From Streptomyces caeruleatus (GTDB lineage Bacteria; Actinomycetota; Actinomycetes; Streptomycetales; Streptomycetaceae), in the NCBI RefSeq assembly GCF_001514235.1, contig NZ_KQ948932.1, positions 16,247 through 80,246 on the forward strand: 64,000 nt of DNA, written 5' to 3'. Below are positions 8,201 through 20,057 of this stretch, piece after piece; within the stretch, counting starts at the first letter, position 1; every line of letters begins with the position of its first letter. Position numbers and translations under genes: made by a program. The notes under the pieces were generated by a model. That model was not told the DNA's origin, did not search any database, and saw nothing but the letters and a program-made list of their open reading frames with translations.

Positions 8201-9052
8201 GTGAGGCTTGCCGTACGTGCCGTCCTGCCTGCCGTCGCTCTGCCGGCCGCCGTGCTGCTGCTCGCCGGTTGTGGGGAGGGAGCCGGTGTGCAGGGGTCCG
8301 CCGGCTCATCGGCCGCCGACGCCGTCGCGCGGGCCGCGGAGAGGACCGAAGGGCTCGCTTCCCTGCGCTATCGCGTGACCGGCCGGTTTCCGGAGCGGGG
8401 GCGGATAGCGGACGAGGGGAGCGTCCGGAGGAAGCCGCTGGAGGCACGGCTCACGACGGCCAACCTGAGCGGCGACCAGAAGGGCGAGACCGAGCTGCGT
8501 CTGGTCGGCGGGGTGCTGTACGGCAGCGCAGGGGACGACATGGTCGGGCAGCTGGGCGGCCGGCACTGGATCAGCTACGGCCCGGACGAGGAGTTCACCA
8601 CGGACAGCGGCCTGCGTATGGACGTCGGCGGCCTGCGCGACCAGGTCGGCCGCAACCCGGCACGGGAGGCCGCCTTCCTCGCCGACGCCGAGGACGTGAA
8701 GCGCGTCGGCTCAGAGAAGGTCGGCGGCGCCGATACGGCGCATTACACGGGCACGGCCACGGTCGACGAGCTCCGGGCCTCGCTCGAGGGGATCAAGGAC
8801 AAGGCCGTCAGGGAAGGGCGGGCGAACAGCCTCGACCAGTACGAGAAGGCGGGCGTGGACGAGCTCAGCCTGGACGTGTGGGTCGACCGCGACGAGCACG
8901 TCAAGCAGCTCCGCACCCAGGGCTTCGGCCGCCACGGCGCGCTCGACCTCACCTTCACCTTCCTCGACCAGGACAAGCCCGTGAGTGTCCGCGCGCCGCG
9001 CGCCGACGACACGGCGGACATGCGCAAGCCGCTGAAGAAGAGCGGGAGCTGA
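8201..9052 (+). CDS. Lipoprotein, LppX/LprG-like family (second paralogue)
   Basis: This 283-residue predicted lipoprotein has a lipobox LAGC at residues 21-24 after a hydrophobic signal (VLPAVALPAAVLLLAGC). GTG 8201 is chosen because GGGGGGAATCA precedes it and the signal peptide then begins directly; upstream in-frame codons back to 8135 would bury the signal. The C-terminal half matches the preceding protein in several places (HYTG, DVWVDRDEHVKQL, ADDTADMRKPL), so the two probably arose by tandem duplication. A TACGCT box at 8122-8127 may be a -10, but its -35 is unclear. The function is unknown; lipid or cell-envelope binding is a guess from the LppX-like look. Confidence 0.72.
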   Translation: MRLAVRAVLPAVALPAAVLLLAGCGEGAGVQGSAGSSAADAVARAAERTEGLASLRYRVTGRFPERGRIADEGSVRRKPLEARLTTANLSGDQKGETELRLVGGVLYGSAGDDMVGQLGGRHWISYGPDEEFTTDSGLRMDVGGLRDQVGRNPAREAAFLADAEDVKRVGSEKVGGADTAHYTGTATVDELRASLEGIKDKAVREGRANSLDQYEKAGVDELSLDVWVDRDEHVKQLRTQGFGRHGALDLTFTFLDQDKPVSVRAPRADDTADMRKPLKKSGS

Positions 9053-9069
9053 GGGCCGTGGGGGCCGAT

Positions 9070-9099
9070 TTGCCTGACTGCGACTGAGTCCCGTACTCT
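9070..9099 (+). promoter_or_regulatory. Candidate promoter for rplJ-rplL
   Basis: TTGCCT (9070-9075) and TACTCT (9094-9099) are 18 bases apart. The predicted start of transcription, near 9106, coincides with the beginning of the L10 leader. Confidence 0.5.
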
Positions 9100-9103
9100 C
9101 CTA

Positions 9104-9206
9104 CAGAAGCCAAAGACCGCTGGTCGTTGCCGTGCGCTCGTGAGAGGGCGCGGTGGCCGAAGGATCCGCTGAAAATGCGGGCGACCCGCGCAGGTGACTG
9201 TGGAAG
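9104..9206 (+). ncRNA. L10 leader (ribosomal protein autoregulatory RNA)
   Basis: The stretch beginning AGAAGCCAAAGACCGCTGGT and continuing through CTCGTGAGAG, GGTGGCCGAAGGATCCGCTG and GCAGGTGAC has the order of elements found in the actinobacterial L10 leader. In that family the L10(L12)4 complex binds the folded leader and represses rplJL. It lies between a promoter and a hairpin upstream of rplJ, which is the expected place. The exact borders are approximate. Confidence 0.75.
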
Positions 9207-9251
9207 AACTCCCGGAGCGCGTACGTCAACGTGTGTGCCACCGGTCGAGTC

Positions 9252-9285
9252 CGCCCCGTGCGCCTGCGCCGGGGCGTTTCGTTTT
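9252..9285 (+). terminator. Attenuator hairpin upstream of rplJ
   Basis: CGCCCCG (9252-9258) pairs with CGGGGCG (9270-9276), followed by TTTCGTTTT. Standing between the L10 leader and the rplJ ribosome-binding site, it is likely a conditional terminator. Confidence 0.65.
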
Positions 9286-9342
9286 CCCCAGTCCTCCTTC
9301 GGGTCCGCGCGGTCAGAATCACCCGGAAGGAGGCCGAGGCTC

Positions 9343-9873
9343 ATGGCGAGGCCCGACAAGGCTGCCGCAGTGGCCGAGTTGACGGAGCAGTTCCGCAACT
9401 CCAACGCTGCCGTGCTGACCGAGTACCGCGGTCTCACCGTGGCGCAGCTCAAGACGCTGCGTCGTTCGCTCGGTGAGAACGCCCAGTACGCCGTGGTGAA
9501 GAACACGCTGACCAAGATTGCGGCCAACGAGGCCGGGATCACGACGCTGGACGACCTGTTCAACGGTCCGACGGCTGTCGCCTTCGTCACCGGTGACCCG
9601 GTGGAGTCGGCGAAGGGTCTCCGTGACTTCGCCAAGGACAACCCGAATCTCGTCATCAAGGGCGGTGTCCTTGAGGGTAAGGCGCTCAGCGCCGACGAGA
9701 TCAAGAAGCTTGCGGACCTCGAGTCCCGCGAGGTTCTGCTCAGCAAGCTGGCCGGTGCCTTCAAGGCGAAGCAGTCCCAGGCTGCCTCCGTCTTCCAGGC
9801 GCTGCCGTCGAAGCTCGTCCGCACGGTGGACGCGCTCCGCGCCAAGCAGGCCGAGCAGGGCGGTGCCGAGTAA
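9343..9873 (+). CDS. rplJ: 50S ribosomal protein L10
   Basis: This 176-residue protein anchors the L7/L12 dimers at the base of the ribosomal stalk. The N-terminal rRNA-binding domain includes VLTEYRGLTVAQLKTLRRSL and VVKNTLTKIAANEAG. The C-terminal helix that carries L7/L12 ends in KLVRTVDALRAKQAEQGGAE. The ATG at 9343 follows AAGGAGG at 9327; the frame is open back to 9127 but passes through the leader RNA. It is cotranscribed with rplL 114 bases downstream and is probably controlled by the leader described above. Confidence 0.97.
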   Translation: MARPDKAAAVAELTEQFRNSNAAVLTEYRGLTVAQLKTLRRSLGENAQYAVVKNTLTKIAANEAGITTLDDLFNGPTAVAFVTGDPVESAKGLRDFAKDNPNLVIKGGVLEGKALSADEIKKLADLESREVLLSKLAGAFKAKQSQAASVFQALPSKLVRTVDALRAKQAEQGGAE

Positions 9874-9987
9874 TTCGGCTCGCACACTGGCCGCCGCAGC
9901 CTGACCGCGGAGGCCACAGCGGGCCGACGTACGCCCGCCTCACCCAGTACATCCGGCACCTGCCGATTTAGTGGAAGGACCGCCATC

Positions 9988-10377
9988 ATGGCGAAGCTCA
10001 GCCAGGAAGACCTGCTCGCGCAGTTCGAGGAGATGACCCTCATCGAGCTCTCCGAGTTCGTGAAGGCCTTCGAGGACAAGTTCGACGTCACCGCCGCCGC
10101 TGCCGCGCCGGTCGTCGTCGCCGGTGGTGCCGCTGGTGGCGCCGCCGCCGAGGCCGTCGAGGAGAAGGACGAGTTCGACGTCATCCTCACCGGTGCCGGC
10201 GACAAGAAGATCCAGGTCATCAAGGTCGTGCGTGAGCTGACCTCCCTGGGCCTGAAGGAGGCCAAGGACCTCGTGGACGGCGCCCCGAAGCCCGTTCTCG
10301 AGAAGGTCGCCAAGGACGCCGCCGAGAAGGCCGCCGAGTCCCTCAAGGGCGCCGGCGCCTCCGTCGAGGTCAAGTAA
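9988..10377 (+). CDS. rplL: 50S ribosomal protein L7/L12
   Basis: This 129-residue stalk protein recruits translation GTPases. The N-terminal dimerisation domain contains LIELSEFVKAFEDKFDV. An Ala/Gly-rich hinge follows at about residues 40-58. The C-terminal domain has the conserved KKIQVIKVVRELTSLGLKEA and KDLVDGAPKPVLE. The ATG follows GTGGAAGGACC. The ribosome carries several copies, so expression relative to rplJ is normally high. Confidence 0.97.
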   Translation: MAKLSQEDLLAQFEEMTLIELSEFVKAFEDKFDVTAAAAAPVVVAGGAAGGAAAEAVEEKDEFDVILTGAGDKKIQVIKVVRELTSLGLKEAKDLVDGAPKPVLEKVAKDAAEKAAESLKGAGASVEVK

Positions 10378-10448
10378 GACCTTTCGGTCGAGTACGACCG
10401 TCTCGCGTACTGAACGCAGCCTCGTAAGGCTGTAACGCAGTCGCCTCC

Positions 10449-10480
10449 AAGAGCGATCATCCATTCGGGTGGTCGCTCTT
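10449..10480 (+). terminator. Hairpin in the rplL-rpoB spacer
   Basis: A 14-base stem pairs 10449-10462 with 10467-10480 around the loop ATTC, with two G-U pairs. It has the position of the attenuator or RNase III site known between these genes in other bacteria. It is followed by CGGCG rather than T residues, so read-through is expected. Confidence 0.7.
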
Positions 10481-10743
10481 CGGCGTTCCTGGGGGCGCGG
10501 CCACGGTTACCTTGCACCCGCTAGGGCGGGGGGTATGGTGATCTTCGTCGTGTCTCCGGGAGCCCCTGGGTTCGGGCATGGGGGCCTTGACGAACCGCAC
10601 GCAGCGCGCAATTCTCAGGACGCGTCGTCACAAGGATCCGAATCCGAGGCATGGATCGGCGACGAAGAGGGCAGTATCAACGTGCATTGAGGGCGAGCAT
10701 GCCGAGGGCGTTGAGAACAACGAGGGTCGCGAAAAACCCGCAC

Positions 10744-10772
10744 TGGACATCAGTGTGCCAAGTGGCTACACT
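10744..10772 (+). promoter_or_regulatory. rpoB promoter
   Basis: TGGACA (10744-10749) and TACACT (10767-10772) are separated by the ideal 17 bases, a good hrdB-type promoter. It would give an untranslated leader of about 180 bases before the rpoB start. Confidence 0.65.
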
Positions 10773-10958
10773 GACCCTTTGCGCTGCCTGTTAGCTGTCC
10801 CCTGCCCGTCACCAGGGGCATGCCCTCGCTTGAGCACCGATGACCGGACCATCCCTGACCTGGCCATTCTTTGGTCGGAGAAGGAACCCCGTGTCTCTGT
10901 GTCCCGGTGAGGGGCCGGTACGCGCGTAGTGAGTCCGAGCCCTCGGAAGGACCCCCTC

Positions 10959-13900
10959 TTGGCCGCCTCGCGCACTGCCTCGACCGCGAATACGAACAAC
11001 GGCGCCAGCACCGCCCCGCTGCGCATCTCTTTTGCAAAGATCAAGGAGCCCCTCGAGGTTCCGAACCTGCTCGCGCTGCAGACCGAGAGCTTCGACTGGC
11101 TGCTCGGCAACACCGCCTGGCAGAGTCGGGTCGAGGCGGCTCTGGAGTCGGGTCAGGACGTCCCCACCAAGTCCGGTCTGGAGGAGATCTTCGAGGAGAT
11201 CTCCCCGATCGAGGACTTCTCCGGGTCGATGTCGCTGACGTTCCGCGACCACCGTTTCGAGCCGCCGAAGAACAGCATCGACGAGTGCAAGGAGCGCGAC
11301 TTCACGTACGCCGCCCCGCTCTTCGTGACGGCTGAGTTCACCAACAACGAGACCGGCGAGATCAAGTCCCAGACGGTCTTCATGGGCGACTTCCCGCTCA
11401 TGACCCACAAGGGCACCTTCGTCATCAACGGCACCGAGCGTGTCGTGGTGTCGCAGCTGGTCCGTTCGCCGGGTGTCTACTTCGACAGCTCGATCGACAA
11501 GACGTCCGACAAGGACATCTTCTCCGCCAAGATCATCCCGTCCCGGGGTGCCTGGCTGGAGATGGAGATCGACAAGCGCGACATGGTCGGTGTCCGCATC
11601 GACCGCAAGCGCAAGCAGTCCGTGACCGTTCTGCTCAAGGCTCTCGGTTGGACGACCGAGCAGATCCTCGAGGAGTTCGGCGAGTACGAGTCCATGCGCG
11701 CCACCCTGGAGAAGGACCACACCCAGGGCCAGGACGACGCGCTGCTCGACATCTACCGCAAGCTGCGTCCGGGCGAGCCCCCCACGCGTGAGGCCGCGCA
11801 GACGCTTCTGGAGAACCTGTACTTCAACCCGAAGCGCTACGACCTCGCCAAGGTCGGCCGCTACAAGGTCAACAAGAAGCTGGGTGCGGAGGCTCCGCTC
11901 GACGCGGGCATCCTGACCGTCGAGGACGTCATCTCGACGATCAAGTACCTGGTGAAGCTGCACGCCGGCGAGACCGAGACGGCCGCGGACAACGGCCAGA
12001 CGATCGTCGTCGAGACCGACGACATCGACCACTTCGGCAACCGTCGTCTGCGCAGCGTCGGCGAGCTCATCCAGAACCAGGTCCGCACGGGTCTGGCTCG
12101 TATGGAGCGCGTCGTCCGTGAGCGCATGACGACCCAGGACGTCGAGGCGATCACGCCGCAGACCCTGATCAACATCCGGCCGGTCGTCGCCTCCATCAAG
12201 GAGTTCTTCGGCACCAGCCAGCTGTCGCAGTTCATGGACCAGAACAACCCGCTGTCGGGTCTCACCCACAAGCGCCGTCTGTCGGCTCTTGGCCCGGGTG
12301 GTCTCTCCCGTGAGCGGGCCGGCTTCGAGGTCCGTGACGTGCACCCGTCTCACTACGGCCGTATGTGCCCCATTGAGACCCCTGAGGGCCCGAACATCGG
12401 TCTGATCGGTTCGCTCGCCTCCTACGGCCGCGTCAACGCGTTCGGTTTCGTGGAGACGCCGTACCGCAAGGTCGTCGACGGTCAGGTCACCGACGAGGTG
12501 GACTACCTGACGGCCGACGAAGAGGACCGCTTCGTCATCGCGCAGGCCAACGCCACGCTCAACGACGACCTGCGCTTCACCGAGAACCGCGTCCTGGTCC
12601 GCCGCCGTGGCGGCGAGGTCGACTACGTCGCCGGTGACGACGTGGACTACATGGATGTCTCGCCGCGCCAGATGGTGTCGGTCGCGACCGCCATGATCCC
12701 CTTCCTCGAGCACGACGACGCCAACCGTGCCCTCATGGGCGCGAACATGATGCGTCAGGCCGTCCCGCTCATCAAGAGCGAGTCCCCGCTCGTCGGCACC
12801 GGCATGGAGTACCGCTCCGCCGTCGACGCCGGCGACGTGGTCAAGGCCGAGAAGGCGGGTGTGGTCCAGGAGGTCTCCGCGGACTACATCACCACCGCCA
12901 ACGACGACGGCACGTACATCACGTACCGCCTGGCCAAGTTCGCCCGCTCCAACCAGGGCACCTCGGTCAACCAGAAGGTCATCGTCAACGAGGGCGACCG
13001 GATCATCGAGGGCCAGGTCCTGGCCGACGGTCCGGCCACCGAGAACGGCGAGATGGCGCTGGGCAAGAACCTGCTCGTGGCGTTCATGCCGTGGGAGGGT
13101 CACAACTACGAGGACGCGATCATCCTGTCGCAGCGCCTCGTGCAGGACGACGTCCTCTCCTCGATCCACATCGAGGAGCACGAGGTCGACGCCCGTGACA
13201 CCAAGCTCGGCCCCGAGGAGATCACCCGGGACATCCCGAACGTCTCCGAGGAGGTCCTCGCCGACCTCGACGAGCGCGGCATCATCCGGATCGGTGCCGA
13301 GGTCGTCGCCGGCGACATCCTCGTCGGCAAGGTCACGCCCAAGGGTGAGACCGAGCTGACGCCGGAGGAGCGCCTGCTGCGCGCGATCTTCGGTGAGAAG
13401 GCCCGTGAGGTCCGTGACACCTCGCTGAAGGTCCCGCACGGCGAGATCGGCAAGGTCATCGGCGTCCGCGTCTTCGACCGTGAAGAGGGCGACGAGCTGC
13501 CGCCGGGCGTGAACCAGCTGGTTCGTGTCTACGTGGCGCAGAAGCGCAAGATCACCGACGGTGACAAGCTCGCCGGCCGTCACGGCAACAAGGGTGTTAT
13601 CTCGAAGATCCTTCCGATCGAGGACATGCCGTTCCTCGAGGACGGAACTCCGGTCGACATCATCCTCAACCCGCTGGGTGTGCCGTCCCGAATGAACCCG
13701 GGACAGGTCCTGGAGATCCACCTCGGCTGGCTCGCCAGCCGCGGCTGGGACGTCTCCGGCCTCGCGGACGACTGGGCGCAGCGCCTCCAGGCGATCGGCG
13801 CCGACTCGGTCCAGCCGGGCACCAACGTCGCGACCCCGGTCTTCGACGGTGCCCGTGAGGACGAGCTCGCGGGTCTGCTGCAGCACACCATCCCGAACCG

Positions 13901-14444
13901 CGACGGCGAGCGCATGGTGCAGCCGACCGGTAAGGCGCGGCTGTTCGACGGCCGTAGCGGTGAGCCGTTCCCGGACCCGATCTCCATCGGCTACATGTAC
14001 ATCCTGAAGCTGCACCACCTGGTCGACGACAAGCTCCACGCTCGCTCGACCGGTCCGTACAGCATGATCACCCAGCAGCCGCTGGGTGGTAAGGCCCAGT
14101 TCGGTGGCCAGCGCTTCGGTGAGATGGAGGTGTGGGCGCTGGAGGCTTACGGCGCCGCGTACGCCCTCCAGGAGCTGCTGACCATCAAGTCCGACGACGT
14201 CACCGGCCGCGTGAAGGTCTACGAGGCCATCGTCAAGGGCGAGAACATCCCCGAGCCCGGCATCCCCGAGTCCTTCAAGGTGCTCATCAAGGAGATGCAG
14301 TCGCTCTGCCTGAACGTGGAGGTGCTGTCCAGCGACGGTATGTCCATCGAGATGCGTGACACCGACGAGGACGTCTTCCGCGCTGCGGAGGAGCTCGGCA
14401 TCGACCTGTCCCGGCGCGAGCCGAGCAGCGTCGAAGAGGTCTGA
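10959..14444 (+). CDS. rpoB: DNA-directed RNA polymerase beta subunit
   Basis: This is the 1161-residue second-largest subunit, forming one pincer of RNA polymerase. I start at TTG 10959 because GGAAGG ends eight bases upstream and the protein then has the length and numbering I recall for S. coelicolor. An in-frame GTG at 10929 would add ten residues and lacks a good ribosome-binding site. The rifampicin region runs from about residue 418, with D427, S433, H437, R440 and S442 all in the sensitive state. GGKAQFGGQRFGEMEVWALEA near the C terminus is the conserved clamp region. rpoC follows 98 bases later. Confidence 0.97.
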   Translation: MAASRTASTANTNNGASTAPLRISFAKIKEPLEVPNLLALQTESFDWLLGNTAWQSRVEAALESGQDVPTKSGLEEIFEEISPIEDFSGSMSLTFRDHRFEPPKNSIDECKERDFTYAAPLFVTAEFTNNETGEIKSQTVFMGDFPLMTHKGTFVINGTERVVVSQLVRSPGVYFDSSIDKTSDKDIFSAKIIPSRGAWLEMEIDKRDMVGVRIDRKRKQSVTVLLKALGWTTEQILEEFGEYESMRATLEKDHTQGQDDALLDIYRKLRPGEPPTREAAQTLLENLYFNPKRYDLAKVGRYKVNKKLGAEAPLDAGILTVEDVISTIKYLVKLHAGETETAADNGQTIVVETDDIDHFGNRRLRSVGELIQNQVRTGLARMERVVRERMTTQDVEAITPQTLINIRPVVASIKEFFGTSQLSQFMDQNNPLSGLTHKRRLSALGPGGLSRERAGFEVRDVHPSHYGRMCPIETPEGPNIGLIGSLASYGRVNAFGFVETPYRKVVDGQVTDEVDYLTADEEDRFVIAQANATLNDDLRFTENRVLVRRRGGEVDYVAGDDVDYMDVSPRQMVSVATAMIPFLEHDDANRALMGANMMRQAVPLIKSESPLVGTGMEYRSAVDAGDVVKAEKAGVVQEVSADYITTANDDGTYITYRLAKFARSNQGTSVNQKVIVNEGDRIIEGQVLADGPATENGEMALGKNLLVAFMPWEGHNYEDAIILSQRLVQDDVLSSIHIEEHEVDARDTKLGPEEITRDIPNVSEEVLADLDERGIIRIGAEVVAGDILVGKVTPKGETELTPEERLLRAIFGEKAREVRDTSLKVPHGEIGKVIGVRVFDREEGDELPPGVNQLVRVYVAQKRKITDGDKLAGRHGNKGVISKILPIEDMPFLEDGTPVDIILNPLGVPSRMNPGQVLEIHLGWLASRGWDVSGLADDWAQRLQAIGADSVQPGTNVATPVFDGAREDELAGLLQHTIPNRDGERMVQPTGKARLFDGRSGEPFPDPISIGYMYILKLHHLVDDKLHARSTGPYSMITQQPLGGKAQFGGQRFGEMEVWALEAYGAAYALQELLTIKSDDVTGRVKVYEAIVKGENIPEPGIPESFKVLIKEMQSLCLNVEVLSSDGMSIEMRDTDEDVFRAAEELGIDLSRREPSSVEEV

Positions 14445-14542
14445 CGGGAGTCCGGCGGGGCCCTCACCCACAGGGCCCCGCCGACCCCCAGGCCCCCGTT
14501 TCAGACCCCAAGACTTACAACCCTGAGAGGGATTGACGCATA

Positions 14543-18442
<3,900 letters not shown>

Positions 18443-18457
18443 GGCGTACGTCCACTG

Positions 18458-18489
18458 AAGGGCGGTCACCTCTCGGGGTGGCCGCCCTT
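18458..18489. terminator. Bidirectional terminator between rpoC and the M48 gene
   Basis: A 13-base stem pairs AAGGGCGGTCACC (18458-18470) with 18477-18489, with one G-U pair, and CTT lies at its end. Since the next gene converges from the minus strand and stops at 18497, the hairpin can serve both transcripts. Confidence 0.75.
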
Positions 18490-18496
18490 CGGCGTG

Positions 18497-19498
18497 TCAG
18501 TGGCCGCTTTCCAGGTGTGCCTGTAGGTGGTGCAGGCGCGTGTGCACATCCGGATGCGAGTCCAGCAGCCGTGCGATCAGGCCCTGTGGTCCGAACGGGG
18601 CACCCCCGGCCGCGGCGACCGCCCGCTCGGACTCCTCCCGCTGGTGCTCCTCGTGCAGCACGGTGATCAGCTGGGGCGCGAAGCCGAGACCCGCCGCGTG
18701 CTCGTCCGCCCTGAGCTCGGCGCGCCTGGACACGGCTGCGGCCACGTAAGGGGTGGCCAACGGCAGGAACACCAGGCCGTACGTGGCCGTCGCGAGGGCG
18801 ACCACGGTGGCGCCCAGCACACCGATCAGTACGGCGGCGGCGCCCACGGGCAGGCGGTCGACCTGCGAGGCCAGCCGCAGCAGCAGCCGCCAGGCGAGCC
18901 GCCCCGGCAGGGCGTACCAGGAGGTGAGCAGCGATGCCCAGGCGTGTCCCCGGGCGTGATGGCCCAGCTCATGCGCGAGTACGCCGGCGAGCTGGGCGGA
19001 CTGCAGGGTCCGCAGCGAGTGGCTGGTGACACCGACGATGTGACCGGCCGCGGCCATGGCGTTGATCCCGACGCCGTCCTCGACCCACAGCTGGTAGGCG
19101 TTGCCGTCCACTCCCGCACGGGCGGTGACCTCACGCCACACGGACCGTAGCTTCCGCCCCTCCTCCGGGGTGGGGTGGCGCAGGCCGAACAGCCGTCGGG
19201 CCATGAGCCGTTCGCAGGGCTGGTGGAAGGCCAGGGAACCGCTCAGCACCCAGCATCCGAACGGCGCCCACCAGGGCATGCCGCTCAGGGCGTCCACGGC
19301 GTACGCCGCCCCGAAGACGACGGCCAGGCCGGCGAACAGGTGCGGGAGGTGGAGCACCAGCGATCCGAGGGTGGTGACGTCCACGCCGCGCTGACGTGCG
19401 GTGATGTGGATACGGCCAGTACGCCCGAGAAGGTCGTCCGGCTCCGACGGGGAGGGGGCCGGTTCCTCCGGTATCCCGGACTCGTACGACGGGGGCAT
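18497..19498 (-). CDS. Membrane-bound M48 family zinc metallopeptidase
   Basis: This 333-residue protein has the M48 active site HELGHH at residues 176-181. A downstream ELRADEHAAG supplies the third zinc ligand, and hydrophobic segments lie at about residues 46-90 (two helices) and 205-240, fitting a membrane protease of the HtpX/Ste24 type. The ATG at 19498 follows GGAAGGAAGAACC on the minus strand. It is the last gene of the minus-strand accessory operon, 40 bases after the PycTM-like gene. Its substrate is unknown; it may be a standard envelope-quality protease or a functional part of that operon. Confidence 0.82.
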   Translation of the reverse strand: MPPSYESGIPEEPAPSPSEPDDLLGRTGRIHITARQRGVDVTTLGSLVLHLPHLFAGLAVVFGAAYAVDALSGMPWWAPFGCWVLSGSLAFHQPCERLMARRLFGLRHPTPEEGRKLRSVWREVTARAGVDGNAYQLWVEDGVGINAMAAAGHIVGVTSHSLRTLQSAQLAGVLAHELGHHARGHAWASLLTSWYALPGRLAWRLLLRLASQVDRLPVGAAAVLIGVLGATVVALATATYGLVFLPLATPYVAAAVSRRAELRADEHAAGLGFAPQLITVLHEEHQREESERAVAAAGGAPFGPQGLIARLLDSHPDVHTRLHHLQAHLESGH

Positions 19499-19538
19499 GG
19501 TTCTTCCTTCCCGTGCCGACGGCACAGAGCGGGGAGGT

Positions 19539-20057
19539 TCAGGCGAGGAGCATCGACCCGGGCAGCAGGACCGCTGCGTTGCCGAAGGCGATCAGGCCGG
19601 TCCGGATCCAAAAGTGCTTGCGGGAGGCGATGGCGCTCGTCTCGGTCAGGGCGAGCAGCAGGGCCCTGACGGGGTCGCGTCCCGTGTCCGTGAGTGCGGC
19701 GGTGAGCCGGCCGACCTGTGCGGCTCGCCGTATGTCGCCGAAGTAGGTGAGCGGCCGACCGGGCGTCCAGCGGCTTCGTCCGTAGCGGGGCAGCACCGCC
19801 AGCAGCAGGGCGAAGAGGGCGATGACCAGGGAGAACACCCCGGCCCACCACAGCAGGGCGGCGGGGCCGGGGAGCCGGGCCGGGGTCCAGTGGCGGCTGG
19901 TCAGCAGCGCGGCCAGCACGCCCGCCGAGATGCCGAGCGCTCCGACCAGGACGGTGGCCTTGCTGTCGGCGCGGGTGATCTCGCCGCGGAGTTCTGTGAG
20001 CAGCCGGGCGGCCACCTGTGCTCCGGGGTCGTCCGGCGAGGTGACGGCCCGGTTCAT
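19539..20057 (-). CDS. Pycsar-type membrane effector (PycTM-like)
   Basis: This 172-residue protein resembles the family annotated in actinomycetes as Pycsar system effectors. The N-terminal helix AARLLTELRGEITRADSKAT precedes two membrane segments (about residues 35-55 and 66-90). The cytoplasmic stretch LTYFGDIRRAAQVGRLTAAL follows, then SRKHFWIRTGLIAFGNAAVL, which forms a third hydrophobic segment. In Pycsar systems such proteins are thought to permeabilise the inner membrane when they bind cCMP or cUMP made by a partner cyclase. A cyclase-like gene is three genes upstream in this operon, which supports the call. The start overlaps the previous gene by four bases, implying translational coupling. 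The family assignment is by recalled pattern and needs a profile search. Confidence 0.72.
   Translation of the reverse strand: MNRAVTSPDDPGAQVAARLLTELRGEITRADSKATVLVGALGISAGVLAALLTSRHWTPARLPGPAALLWWAGVFSLVIALFALLLAVLPRYGRSRWTPGRPLTYFGDIRRAAQVGRLTAALTDTGRDPVRALLLALTETSAIASRKHFWIRTGLIAFGNAAVLLPGSMLLA

Larger units (their letters stand above)
10378..10958 (+). other. rplL-rpoB spacer
   Basis: This 581-base gap holds a strong hairpin (10449-10480) and a promoter (10744-10772), listed separately. I see no gene in it. It splits rplJL from rpoBC so that polymerase subunits can be made at a different level from the stalk proteins. Confidence 0.7.
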
